This document shows positions 52,813 through 62,892 of a stretch of DNA of 64,000 nucleotides, one piece after another. Made by a program: the position numbers and the translations under genes. Numbering within the stretch: position 1 is the first letter of the stretch; the number at the start of each line of letters is the position of its first letter. The notes beneath the pieces are model-generated. The model was not told the DNA's origin and searched no databases. It was given only the letters and a program-made list of their open reading frames with translations. The stretch is from Streptomyces sp. PT12 (GTDB lineage: Bacteria; Actinomycetota; Actinomycetes; Streptomycetales; Streptomycetaceae): contig NZ_QEST01000216.1 in NCBI RefSeq assembly GCF_003311645.1, positions 46,100-110,099 of the forward strand, given 5' to 3'.

Positions 52813-54362
52813 ACCGCGCGTCCCTCTCCCTCATCGCCGTCGTCACCGTCCTCGCCGCGGTGACCGGCTTCGCCTCGCTCGGCTCGGGCGACGACCAGGA
52901 GATCGAGACCCTGGAGCTCGGCAGCCCGCAGCCGGTCCAGCGCACCGCGCTCACCTGCCCGCGGCCCACGGCGGCCGAGGCGTCGTCGACGTGGTACACC
53001 GCGTTCACCCCGCCGACCGCGGGCACGGCCGAGGGCGAGGAGGCGGGCGCCGCGGCCCTGCTGCCCGCCGCCGAGTACGCCCCCGGCGCCCAGGCCCCCG
53101 ACGCGGAGGAGGGCGAGGAGGGCGAGGAAGGCGAGGAGAGCGAGGAGAGCGGCGAGAACGAGGTGCCCGAGCCCGTCGTCACCTCCCAGGCCCCGGGGGC
53201 GCCGGTCACCACGCGCGTCGACGACGCCGGGGCCCCGGCCCTGACCGGCACGGCGGAGGGCGCGCTCGCCCCCGGCTGGACCGTGCAGCAGACCACGTCC
53301 GTCACCTCGGGCGTCGGCAGCGGCCTGCTCGGCACGTCGTGCCAGACCCCGGACACGGCGTTCTGGTTCGCCGGGGCCAGCACCGCGGAGAGCCGTTCCG
53401 ACTACGTCCACATCACCAACCCCGACGAGGCCGCCACCGTCGTCGACATCGACCTCTACGGGCCCGATGGCCGCATCGAGGCGGAGGCGGGCCAGGGCAT
53501 CACCGTCCCGGGCGGCGCCACCGTGCCGATCCGGCTCTCGACGCTGCACGCGGACGAGGTCCAGGACCTGGCCGTGCGGGTCGCCGCCCGCACCGGGCGC
53601 GTGGGCGCGCAGATCGAGGCGCTCGACAGCGACCGCGGCTCCGACTGGCTGCCCCCGAGCACCGCCCCCGCGGGGGAGGCCGTGCTCCCCGGCATCCCCG
53701 GCGACGCGGAGAGCGTGCGGCTCGTGGCGTTCGCGCCGGGCGACGAGGACCTCACCCTCGACGTCTCCCTGGCCGGGCCATCGGGCACCATCACCCCCGC
53801 GGGGCACGAGACGGTCTCCGTCCACGCCGGAACGCTGACCGGCGTCGACCTCGGCCCCCTCACCCAGGGCGAGGCGGGTTCCCTCGTGCTGACGCCCGCC
53901 GAGGGGTCGGGCGGCGGCCCCGTCGTCGCGGCCCTCCAGGTGGTGCGGGGCGAGGACGACGAGCGCGAGGCCGCGTACATCACCGGCACCGCCCCCGTCG
54001 AGGGCCGCGCCACCATCTCGGGGAACTCGGCCGACGGCACCCAGCTCTCCCTGGTCGCCCCCGGCGACGCGGTCGAGGTCGACGTCACCCTGTCCGCGGG
54101 CGCCGAAGGCGGCGAGCCGGTCACCGAGACCTACACGGTGGACGGCGCGACGACGCTGACGTTCGCGCCCGAGGTCCCCGAAGGCACCGAGGGGCTCTAT
54201 GCCCTGACGATCCAGCCGTCGGGCGGGCCCCTCTACGCCGCGCGGGCCCTGAGCACGGAGAGCGAGGGGCGCGACACGTTCACCGTGCAGACCGTGCCCG
54301 ACGACCGCTCCACGGTCGCCGTCCCCGAGACCGCCCCCGACCTGTCCGTGCTCGCCGACTGA
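52809..54362 (+). CDS. DUF5719 family protein
   Basis: 517 residues with an N-terminal signal/anchor helix (LSLIAVVTVLAAVTGFASLG) and an extracytoplasmic beta-rich body. A strongly acidic low-complexity stretch (about 98-118, Glu/Gly/Ser repeats) separates the anchor from repeats resembling DUF5719, such as VHITNPDEAATVVDIDLYGPDGRIEA. GTG 52809 overlaps the glycosyltransferase stop, so the two are translationally coupled; a partner role in surface-glycan assembly is inferred. Function unknown. Confidence 0.85.
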   Translation: MNRASLSLIAVVTVLAAVTGFASLGSGDDQEIETLELGSPQPVQRTALTCPRPTAAEASSTWYTAFTPPTAGTAEGEEAGAAALLPAAEYAPGAQAPDAEEGEEGEEGEESEESGENEVPEPVVTSQAPGAPVTTRVDDAGAPALTGTAEGALAPGWTVQQTTSVTSGVGSGLLGTSCQTPDTAFWFAGASTAESRSDYVHITNPDEAATVVDIDLYGPDGRIEAEAGQGITVPGGATVPIRLSTLHADEVQDLAVRVAARTGRVGAQIEALDSDRGSDWLPPSTAPAGEAVLPGIPGDAESVRLVAFAPGDEDLTLDVSLAGPSGTITPAGHETVSVHAGTLTGVDLGPLTQGEAGSLVLTPAEGSGGGPVVAALQVVRGEDDEREAAYITGTAPVEGRATISGNSADGTQLSLVAPGDAVEVDVTLSAGAEGGEPVTETYTVDGATTLTFAPEVPEGTEGLYALTIQPSGGPLYAARALSTESEGRDTFTVQTVPDDRSTVAVPETAPDLSVLAD

Positions 54363-54392
54363 ACGGAAACGGCCTGAACACGAACGGCCCGC

Positions 54393-54854
54393 TCACTCCT
54401 GCCCGTACTTCGGGTCGACGGACTCGGGCGCGAGGCCGAGCAGCTCGGCCGCCTGCTCCACGACGACCTCGTGCACGAGCTGCGCGCACTCGTCCTTGTC
54501 GCGGCTGCGCAGCTCGACGGGCCGCCGGTAGACCACGATCCGGTCCGGCCGCCCGCCCGAGGCCCGCTCGAGCCCGCCGAGCGGGACGACCCCGTCGGCC
54601 GACCCATCGCCCTCGCGCGGCAGGAACGGCACCTCCCGCACGCCGAAGTCCACGCCCGCCAGCTGCGGCAGCCGCCGCCGCAGCCGCTCGGCCGAGTCGT
54701 GCACCAGGGAGTCGAACGTGTCCGCCCTGCTCACCGCGAGCGGAACCTGCGGCGGGGCGACGGGTCCGCGCATGCCGCGGCCGTGCCGGTCCCGGTGCCG
54801 ATGGCGGTCGGCCGGGCCGGAGGGGACGGGGGGGACGCTGCCGGAGGTGTCCAT
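54393..54854 (-). CDS. Metallopeptidase-family (zincin-like) protein with degenerate metal motif
   Basis: About 153 residues. A basic His/Arg-rich N-terminus (RHRHRDRHGRGMRGP) precedes a domain of the zincin_1 type: VDFGVREVPFLP, RIVVYRRPVELRSRDKDECAQLVHEVVVEQAAELLGL. The usual HExxH is replaced by HEVVVEQ, which I recall as the form in actinobacterial homologues, so peptidase activity is doubtful. The start at ATG 54854 is favoured because TATGGT ends seven bases upstream (leaderless); ATG 54866 is the alternative. Confidence 0.8.
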   Translation of the reverse strand: MDTSGSVPPVPSGPADRHRHRDRHGRGMRGPVAPPQVPLAVSRADTFDSLVHDSAERLRRRLPQLAGVDFGVREVPFLPREGDGSADGVVPLGGLERASGGRPDRIVVYRRPVELRSRDKDECAQLVHEVVVEQAAELLGLAPESVDPKYGQE

Positions 54855-55049
54855 CGCATCGACCATAGAGGACGCGGCGCCGCGGGGTCAGAACGCACCC
54901 GCGCACCGCTCGCGTTCGGGCCTTGCGGTGACCCTTGGGGTGACCCTTGCGACGAATCAGTACAGGCCGGGCGCCCTGTCACGACACGGGCGGGTGACGC
55001 GGCGCCGATCCGTCGCGACCCGCTCAGGAGTGCGGTACGTTTCACCATC

Positions 55050-55424
55050 GTGAGCCCCGTACGTCGCTGTTCGCGCACCGCGTGCGCCCGCCCGGCCGTC
55101 GCGACGCTGACCTATGTCTACGCGGACTCCACCGCCGTTCTCGGCCCCCTCGCCACCTATGCGGAGCCGCACTGCTACGACCTGTGCGCCGAGCACTCCG
55201 AGCGGCTCACCGCCCCCCGCGGCTGGGAGGTCGTCCGCCTCGCCGTCGACGCGGGCGCGGCCCGCCCGAGCACCGACGACCTCGAGGCCCTGGCCGACGC
55301 GGTGCGCGAGGCCGCGCGCGCCCCCAAGCGCCGCGACGCGCCCCCCGTCGCCGCCCCGGGAGCCGATCCCATGGAGGTCGCCCGCCGCGGGCATCTGCGG
55401 ATCCTGCGCTCACCTGAGCCGTGA
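55050..55424 (+). CDS. DUF3499 family protein
   Basis: A 124-residue actinobacterial protein. It begins VRRCSRTACARPAVATLTYVYADSTAVLGPL and has HCYDLCAEHSERLTAPRGWEVVRL; the C-x4-C and HCx3C pairs look like a zinc site. The C-terminal half is Ala/Arg-rich and probably disordered. Function unknown. GTG 55050 is the start; TACGTT ends eight bases before it with no Shine-Dalgarno site. The phosphomannomutase gene follows after 81 bp. Confidence 0.88.
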   Translation: MSPVRRCSRTACARPAVATLTYVYADSTAVLGPLATYAEPHCYDLCAEHSERLTAPRGWEVVRLAVDAGAARPSTDDLEALADAVREAARAPKRRDAPPVAAPGADPMEVARRGHLRILRSPEP

Positions 55425-55505
55425 CGCCCGGCCGGTACATTGAGGTGCGGAGCGCTCCTGACAGCACACCGCCCATCCTCAAGACCTCAAGACAAGGGGT
55501 TAGCT

Positions 55506-56864
55506 GTGCCGGACCTGTCGCAGATCGTGAAGGCATACGACGTCAGAGGTGTGGTCCCCGACGAGTGGGACGAGCGCCTCGCCGAGCTCTTCGGCGCCGC
55601 CTTCACCGAGATCACCGGCTCACGCGCCATCGTCATCGGCCACGACATGCGGCCTTCGTCCCCCGGCCTCGCCCACGCGTTCGGCCGCGGCGCCGCGCAA
55701 CGAGGCGCGGACGTCACGGAGATCGGGCTCTGCTCCACCGACCAGCTCTACTACGCGAGCGGCGCGCTCGACCTGCCGGGCGCCATGTTCACCGCGAGCC
55801 ACAACCCCGCCCGCTACAACGGGATCAAGATGTGCCGGGCCGGCGCCAGGCCCGTCGGGCAGGACAGCGGCCTTGCCGACATCCGCGCGCTCGTCGAGCG
55901 CTGGCTCGACGAGGGCGCCCCCGAGCCGGTCGCCGCGCGGGGCGCCATCCACAGGCGGGATGTCCTCGAGGACTACGCCGACTACCTCAAGTCCCTGGTG
56001 GACCTGGCCTCCATCCGCCCGCTCAAGGTCGTCGTGGACGCGGGCAACGGCATGGGCGGCCACACCGTCCCCACCGTCTTCGCCGGGCTGCCCATCGAGC
56101 TCGACGCGATGTACTTCGAGCTCGACGGCACGTTCCCCAACCACGAGGCCAACCCCCTCGACCCGGCCAACATCGTCGACCTCCAGGCGCGCGTGCGGGC
56201 CACGGGCGCCGACGCGGGCCTCGCGTTCGACGGCGACGCCGACCGCTGCTTCGTCGTGGACGAGCGCGGCGAGCCCGTGCCCCCGTCCGCCATCACCGCC
56301 CTGGTCGCCTCACGCGAGCTGGCCAAGGCGCCGGGGTCGGCGATCATCCACAACCTGATCACCTCGTGGACCGTCTCCGAGGTCGTCAAGGAGCACGGCG
56401 GCACCCCGGTCCGCACGCGCGTGGGCCACTCGTTCATCAAGGCCGAGATGGCCAACACCGGCGCCATCTTCGGCGGCGAGCACTCCGCGCACTACTACTT
56501 CCGCGACTTCTGGAACGCCGACACCGGCATGCTCGCCGCCCTCCATGTGCTGGCCGCCCTGGGCGAGCAGCCGGGGCCGCTGTCCGAGCTGGTCTCCGCG
56601 TACGACCGGTACGCCTCGTCCGGCGAGATCAACAGCCGTGTCGACGACCAGGCGGGCCGCGCCGCCGCGGTCAAGGGCGCGTTCGCCGACCGCCAGGGCG
56701 TCACCCTCGACGAGCTCGACGGGCTCACCGTGACCGCCGACGACTGGTGGTTCAACCTCAGGCCGTCCAACACCGAGCCCCTGCTGCGCCTCAACATCGA
56801 GGCCCGCGACAGAGCCACGGTGGACCGCGTCCGCGACGAGGTCCTGGCCATCGTCAGGGGCTGA
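55506..56864 (+). CDS. manB: Phosphomannomutase / phosphoglucomutase
   Basis: 452 residues, alpha-D-phosphohexomutase family. The active-site phosphoserine is S98 in TASHNP, the metal loop is FDGDADRC (about 240), the sugar-binding loop is FGGEHSAHYYF (about 325), and the phosphate-binding loop RPSNTEP is C-terminal. It interconverts mannose-6-P and mannose-1-P for GDP-mannose, or the glucose analogues. GTG 55506 follows an AAGGGG. Neighbouring SIS and ManA genes give a coherent mannose-precursor set. Confidence 0.94.
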   Translation: MPDLSQIVKAYDVRGVVPDEWDERLAELFGAAFTEITGSRAIVIGHDMRPSSPGLAHAFGRGAAQRGADVTEIGLCSTDQLYYASGALDLPGAMFTASHNPARYNGIKMCRAGARPVGQDSGLADIRALVERWLDEGAPEPVAARGAIHRRDVLEDYADYLKSLVDLASIRPLKVVVDAGNGMGGHTVPTVFAGLPIELDAMYFELDGTFPNHEANPLDPANIVDLQARVRATGADAGLAFDGDADRCFVVDERGEPVPPSAITALVASRELAKAPGSAIIHNLITSWTVSEVVKEHGGTPVRTRVGHSFIKAEMANTGAIFGGEHSAHYYFRDFWNADTGMLAALHVLAALGEQPGPLSELVSAYDRYASSGEINSRVDDQAGRAAAVKGAFADRQGVTLDELDGLTVTADDWWFNLRPSNTEPLLRLNIEARDRATVDRVRDEVLAIVRG

Positions 56865-56957
56865 CCAGCGGTCCTGCGGCTCCCGGCTTCCGGATGTCTG
56901 TGCGGCGTCCCTCCGGGTAGGGTGACCAGCGAAGCCGGTCACCCAGGGAGGGACGCC

Positions 56958-57131
56958 ATGCCGCTCGTCGAGGCCGCACTGCTCGACATCCTCGTCTGCC
57001 CCGCATGCCACGCCACCCTCCGCGAGGAGGGCTCCGAGCTGGTGTGCAACGGCGAGGGCTGCTCGCTCGCCTACCCCGTGCAGGACGGCATCCCCGCCCT
57101 GCTTGAGGGCGAAGCCCGCCGCACCGGCTGA
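56958..57131 (+). CDS. Trm112 family protein (small zinc-ribbon)
   Basis: A 57-residue protein: LLDILVCPACHATLREEGSELVC followed by YPVQDGIPALL, the Trm112/UPF0434 pattern. The CPAC pair plus a later cysteine suggest a zinc ribbon, with part of the second half incomplete. GGGAGGGA precedes ATG 56958. Such proteins activate methyltransferases in eukaryotes and archaea; the bacterial role is unclear. It sits between the mutase and the SIS gene in one unit. Confidence 0.9.
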   Translation: MPLVEAALLDILVCPACHATLREEGSELVCNGEGCSLAYPVQDGIPALLEGEARRTG

Positions 57132-57157
57132 CCCCCGGGCCCGGCACCGGAGTTGCC

Positions 57158-58339
57158 ATGATCGACGAAACGCTGCTCGACGAGCCGCACGCGCTCGTCC
57201 GCGCCGACAGCCGCGGCCTCCTGCGCTCCGTCGCCGCCGCGGGCGCCCATGTGCGCACCTCGGCCCGCGCCGCCGACGAGTCGCCCGTGGCCCGCCTCAC
57301 CCCCGACGACCGCCCCGGCACGCTGCTGATTGCGGGCACGGGCCACGCCGTCCCCCTGGCCGCCGGGCTGCTCGCCGCCCTCGCGGGCGATGGCGTTCGC
57401 GTCACCCACATCGAGCCGACGGGCCCGTTCGCCGACCCCGGCGCGCTCACCTGGCACCTGCCCCGCTGGGTCGGCCCGCTCGACCTGCTGCTGATCCTGA
57501 CCGCCGATGGCACCGAGCCAGGGCTGACGCTGCTGCTCGAGGCCGCGTACCGCCGCGGCTGCGCCGCCGTCACCGTCGCGCCCGAGATCTCGCCGCTCGC
57601 CGAGGCCACCGCCCACCGCCGCGGCCTCGGCATCCCCCACAGCCCGGCCCCGCACGCCGAGTCGGCCGACCACCCCCTGACGCCGGGGCTCGCGTGGGCG
57701 CTCATCGCGCCGCTGCTGCCGCTCGGCGACCGGCTCGGCCTGTTCGCCGCGCCCGCGGCCGACGTCCTGGCGATGGCCGACCGGCTCGACGCCGTGGCCG
57801 AGCGCTGCGGCCCCACCACGCGCACCCACGACAACGTCGCCAAGGCCCTCGCCGCCGAGTTCGCCGCGACCGTTCCGCTGCTGTGGAGCGAGGGCCCCCT
57901 CGCGCACGCCGCGGCACGGCACGCCGCGGCCACCCTCACCGGCCTCGCCGCGCGGCCCGCGCTCGCCGCGCCCCTGCCCGGCGCGTTCACCGAGCACGGC
58001 GCGCTGCTCGGCGGCAGCCTGGTCCCCGGCGCCGATCCCGACGACTTCTTCCGCGACCGCGTCGACGAGCCCCAGCCGCTGCGCGCCCGCGTCCTGCTGC
58101 TGAGCGACACCGACTCCGAGGCGTCGCCCGACCCGGCGGCGCCGGAGCGCGCGCCGGGCGCGCCAGACGTGCCGAGCGCGGCCTCGGCGGCGCGCGCCCT
58201 GGCGTTCGACCAGGGCGTGGCGTTCAGCGAGCTGGCCGTCGCGCGGGGCGGCGGACCGCTCGCGACCGCCGCCGAGTTCGTCGCCCAGCTCGACTTCGCC
58301 GCCGTCTATCTCGCCCTGGCCGCGGGATCGGGCTCCTGA
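57158..58339 (+). CDS. SIS-domain protein, phosphoglucose/phosphomannose isomerase-like
   Basis: A 393-residue protein with tandem SIS folds similar to bifunctional phosphoglucose/phosphomannose isomerases: LLIAGTGHAVPLAAGLLAAL, LDLLLILTADGTEPGLTLLLEAAYRRGCAAVTVAP, and VPLLWSEGPLAHAAARHAAATL. The typical catalytic Glu/His near the C-terminus is hard to place by reading, so activity is uncertain. Located between Trm112 and ManA, so an isomerase supplying mannose-6-phosphate is the contextual guess. ATG 57158 follows GGAG. Confidence 0.8.
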   Translation: MIDETLLDEPHALVRADSRGLLRSVAAAGAHVRTSARAADESPVARLTPDDRPGTLLIAGTGHAVPLAAGLLAALAGDGVRVTHIEPTGPFADPGALTWHLPRWVGPLDLLLILTADGTEPGLTLLLEAAYRRGCAAVTVAPEISPLAEATAHRRGLGIPHSPAPHAESADHPLTPGLAWALIAPLLPLGDRLGLFAAPAADVLAMADRLDAVAERCGPTTRTHDNVAKALAAEFAATVPLLWSEGPLAHAAARHAAATLTGLAARPALAAPLPGAFTEHGALLGGSLVPGADPDDFFRDRVDEPQPLRARVLLLSDTDSEASPDPAAPERAPGAPDVPSAASAARALAFDQGVAFSELAVARGGGPLATAAEFVAQLDFAAVYLALAAGSGS

Positions 58340-58407
58340 CGCCCGCGCCGCCGCGCCGCCGCGCCGCCGCCCCGCCGCTCTCGAAGCCCCGAAGGACTCA
58401 CGCACCG

Positions 58408-59601
58408 ATGGACCGCCTCGACACCACCATCAGGACCTACGCCTGGGGTTCGCCCACCGCGCTGCCCCAGCTGCTCGGCACCGCGCCGACCGGCGACCCG
58501 CAGGCCGAGCTGTGGATGGGCGCCCACCCCGGCGCGCCCTCCCGCGTGGACCGCGGCGCCGGGCCCGTCTCGCTGGCCGACGCGATCGCCGCCGACCCCG
58601 TGGGCGAGCTCGGCGGGCCGACCGTCGAGGCGTTCGGGCCGCGGCTGCCGTTCCTGCTGAAGCTCCTGGCAGCCGAGACCCCGCTGTCCCTCCAGGTCCA
58701 CCCCGACCTCGACCAGGCCAGGGAGGGCTTCGCCGACGAGGAGGCGCGCGGCGTTCCGCTCGACGCCCCCCACCGGAACTACAAGGACGCCAACCACAAG
58801 CCCGAGATGATCTGCGCGCTCACCCCGTTCGACGGGCTGTGCGGCTTTCGGCCCGCCGCCGAGGCCGCCGAGCTGCTCGAAGGGCTCGGCGTCCCGCGCC
58901 TGAAGCCGTATGCCGACCTGCTGCGCGCCCGCCCCGAGGGCGAGGCCCTGCGCGCCGTGCTCACCGCCGTGCTCACCGCCGAGCCCGACGCCATGGCCGC
59001 CACGGTGAACGCCGCGGCCGAGGCCGCCGTGCGGCTCGCGCCCGAGCGCCCGGCGTACGCGCCCTACGCCGCCCTCGCCACCCACTACCCCGGCGACCCC
59101 GGCGTCCTGGCCGCGATGCTGCTGCACCACATACGCCTCGCGCCGGGCGAAGCCCTCTACCTCGGCGCCGGCGTACCGCACGCGTACATCAACGGCCTGG
59201 GCGTCGAGATCATGGCCAACTCGGACAACGTCCTGCGCTGCGGCCTGACGCCCAAGCACATCGACGTCCCCGAGCTGCTGCGCATCGTCCGTTTCGAGGC
59301 CGCGCCCCCCGGCGTGCTGCGGCCCGCGCCCGCCCCCGAAGGCTCGGGCGAGGAGGTCTACCCCGCGCCCATCGGCGAGTTCCGCCTCTCCCGCCTCCCG
59401 CTGGCCGCGGGCGACCCGGCCCGAGCCCTGCCGGCGGGCACCCCGCAGATCCTGCTCTGCACGGAGGGCCGCGCCACGCTCACCGGGCCCGAAGGCGCCC
59501 AACTCACCCTGGAACGCGGCAGGTCGGCGTACGTCCCCGCGGGCGAGGCCGTCCGGGCCACAGGCGAGGGCACCCTGTTCCGGGCGACCACCGCGCCCTG
59601 A
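58408..59601 (+). CDS. manA: Mannose-6-phosphate isomerase, class I
   Basis: A 397-residue type I zinc isomerase converting fructose-6-P to mannose-6-P. Zinc ligands appear in LSLQVHPD (Gln/His), NHKPEM (Glu) and GAGVPHAYINGLGVEIMANSDNVLR (His). YAWGSPTALPQLLG and ELWMGAHP form the conserved start. ATG 58408 is preceded by GAAGG, and the 68-bp gap before it is a run of GCC/CCG repeats. Together with manB it supplies mannose-1-phosphate. Confidence 0.95.
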   Translation: MDRLDTTIRTYAWGSPTALPQLLGTAPTGDPQAELWMGAHPGAPSRVDRGAGPVSLADAIAADPVGELGGPTVEAFGPRLPFLLKLLAAETPLSLQVHPDLDQAREGFADEEARGVPLDAPHRNYKDANHKPEMICALTPFDGLCGFRPAAEAAELLEGLGVPRLKPYADLLRARPEGEALRAVLTAVLTAEPDAMAATVNAAAEAAVRLAPERPAYAPYAALATHYPGDPGVLAAMLLHHIRLAPGEALYLGAGVPHAYINGLGVEIMANSDNVLRCGLTPKHIDVPELLRIVRFEAAPPGVLRPAPAPEGSGEEVYPAPIGEFRLSRLPLAAGDPARALPAGTPQILLCTEGRATLTGPEGAQLTLERGRSAYVPAGEAVRATGEGTLFRATTAP

Positions 59602-59642
59602 CGATTCACGGCCGGGAATCTGGCCGGGAATCACCGGCCGTC

Positions 59643-59673
59643 TTGAGCCGCGCCGGGGGCCTCGGTGTAGATT
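59643..59673 (+). promoter_or_regulatory. ahcY promoter candidate
   Basis: TTGAGC (59643-59648) and TAGATT (59668-59673) are 19 bp apart, placing +1 about 160 bp upstream of the start. The long GC-rich leader from there to 59843 has short direct repeats of GTCCGCA but I recognise no known riboswitch class. Confidence 0.5.
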
Positions 59674-59843
59674 TGGGCCGGAAGTCGACGTCGCTGCTGA
59701 TGGCAGTCGGGCGGCCCGAGGGCCGGCCCGGCCGAGGGGTAAGAAGGCCCTCCGACGGACTGCGGGGTTTCGGACGTGCGCTCATGTCCGCACGCCCGTA
59801 GCCGCATCGTGTCCGCATCGCATCGCTTTGAGGAGCAGTCGTC

Positions 59844-61277
<1,434 letters not shown>

Positions 61278-61302
61278 CACCGGTACCGATCGAAGCACCA
61301 CC

Positions 61303-61332
61303 GCCCGGCCGCGCCCCGGCGCGCGGCCGGGC
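61303..61332. terminator. 12-bp stem hairpin downstream of ahcY
   Basis: GCCCGGCCGCGC (61303-61314) and GCGCGGCCGGGC (61321-61332) are exact reverse complements with a 6-nt loop. It ends 16 bp before the next start codon, so it may also affect that gene. Confidence 0.75.
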
Positions 61333-61348
61333 GCGTGCGCCGACACCC

Positions 61349-61972
61349 ATGCCACGCGGCCGCTACAGCCTCCACGACCCCGACGACGGCGCCCTCATCG
61401 GCGAGGAGCGCTTCCAGTGCGCCCCGGGCCCCGGCGGCTGGCGCTATGTCTCCCGCACCTTCGCCCCCGACGGCGAGCCCACCGGCTCCCTCGACCTCAC
61501 CCTCGACGCGCTCGGCCGCCCGATCCGCCTCGAACTGGCCGCCGCCGACTGGCGGATCCGCGGCGCCGCCCTCCACGGCGTCACCTGGGTCCGCGCCTCC
61601 ACCACGGGCGGCGACGGGACCGAAGGCAACGCCGCCGCCCGCGCGTTCACCGGCGCGTCCCCCGCCTTCCTGATCGCCACCGCCCAGCTGCTGCGCGCGG
61701 CCGAGCCGGGGTCAGGAGGGCGCGTGCGCCTTGTGGCGTTCACCCCGCCCGTCCTCGCGCCCCGCACAATCGACGAGCACTGGACGCTGACCGGTACGCA
61801 CATCCACGCCGATGACGGCGCGTCGCTCGCGGTGGACACCTATCGCGTCGACGACCTGGCGACCGGGGAGCGGCGCACGATCCACCTCGGCGGGGACGTC
61901 GTCCTGGCCGCGCCTGGCGTCGAGCTCGAGGACCTGGACGGACCCCCGTCCACGCTCACCCCGGGGGAGTGA
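61349..61972 (+). CDS. Conserved hypothetical protein
   Basis: A 207-residue soluble protein with many short beta-strands: GRYSLHDPDDGALIGEERFQCAP, WRYVSRTFAPDGEPTGSLDLTLD, then a helix FLIATAQLLR and strands HWTLTGTHIHAD and VDTYRVDDLATGER. It looks like a beta-barrel or lipid-binding fold, but I do not recognise the family. The start may be ATG 61349; no ribosome-binding site is seen. Its last 17 bp overlap the convergent RDD gene. Confidence 0.7.
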   Translation: MPRGRYSLHDPDDGALIGEERFQCAPGPGGWRYVSRTFAPDGEPTGSLDLTLDALGRPIRLELAAADWRIRGAALHGVTWVRASTTGGDGTEGNAAARAFTGASPAFLIATAQLLRAAEPGSGGRVRLVAFTPPVLAPRTIDEHWTLTGTHIHADDGASLAVDTYRVDDLATGERRTIHLGGDVVLAAPGVELEDLDGPPSTLTPGE

Positions 61973-62840
61973 ACCCGGTCTTCCGCTCAGGCGGCGGCGC
62001 CTCGGGCCGATACGCCTCCCGCGGCTGCGCCCACGGCTCCGGCTCCGGTATGTGACGCGGCGGCGCCGGGGGAGCCACAGGAGCCGTCGGCTGGGTCCCG
62101 AACGCCCGCTCCGCCTCCCGCCGCTGCCGCTCCCCGGCCACCGCGCTCAGATACGCGGCCGGGTGCAGCCCAGGGGGCGCGGGCGCCCCCACGCGCGCCA
62201 CCATGTCGTCGGCCAGCCGCACCGCCATCGTCCACGCGACGCCCTGGTCCAACTGCCGCATCCGCGACAGGTATTGCCGCACCGCGAGCCACAGGCTGTC
62301 CGGCACCCGCGACAGGTCGAGCTCGGCCAGCTGCCCCGCGACGGCGGGCGGCGGGGGCGCGACCGGCAGCGCGCGGCTACCCGGCACGCGCTCCCGCACC
62401 ACCATCGTTCCCGCGAAGACATCGCCGAGCCGCCGCCCCTCCGCCGACACGAGCGACGCGATCGCCGCGACCGAGCCCGCGGTGAAGATGATCTCGACAA
62501 AGCCGATCGCCCCGCGCACCAGCGCGTGCCGGAACCTCACCGGCCCCCCGTCGTTCCGCACGACCCGCAGCCCGAACGCCAGCTTCCCCAGCGAACGCCC
62601 CCGGCTGAGCGTCTCGACCGCCACGGGACCGCCGACGAGCACCAGGATGAGCAACGCCACCCCGACCGCCTGCGCGGCGGCGGACCCCAGAGGCAGCACG
62701 CTGCTCAGCAGGACGACCGACACCAGCAGGTACACGCCCACGACCAGCACCAGGTCGATCGCAAGCGCCATCGCCCGGCTCGGCAGCCGCGCCACCTGCA
62801 ACCCCAGCACCACGGCGTCACCCGTGACCAGCCGACTCAT
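61956..62840 (-). CDS. RDD family membrane protein
   Basis: A 294-residue protein. The N-terminal RDD domain (about 1-140) has three hydrophobic segments: RLPSRAMALAIDLVLVVGVYLLVSVVLL, AQAVGVALLILVLVGGPVAVETL, and later GFVEIIFTAGSVAAIASLV, with GRSLGKLAFGLRVV as the typical loop. The remainder is a soluble Pro/Ala/Arg-rich tail, probably cytoplasmic. Function unknown. ATG 62840 start. Divergent from a SpoIIM-like gene, a common pairing in actinomycetes. Confidence 0.9.
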   Translation of the reverse strand: MSRLVTGDAVVLGLQVARLPSRAMALAIDLVLVVGVYLLVSVVLLSSVLPLGSAAAQAVGVALLILVLVGGPVAVETLSRGRSLGKLAFGLRVVRNDGGPVRFRHALVRGAIGFVEIIFTAGSVAAIASLVSAEGRRLGDVFAGTMVVRERVPGSRALPVAPPPPAVAGQLAELDLSRVPDSLWLAVRQYLSRMRQLDQGVAWTMAVRLADDMVARVGAPAPPGLHPAAYLSAVAGERQRREAERAFGTQPTAPVAPPAPPRHIPEPEPWAQPREAYRPEAPPPERKTGFTPPG

Positions 62841-62892
62841 TCCACCCACCTCCCCGACCCAGTCTGTCACCGCGGTCTGACAAGCTCTGAGC

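Noticed and set aside
59690-59843. Possible S-adenosylhomocysteine riboswitch upstream of ahcY
   Set aside because: The expected conserved core of that class was not recognisable; only GC-rich repeats are seen. A covariance-model search would be needed.
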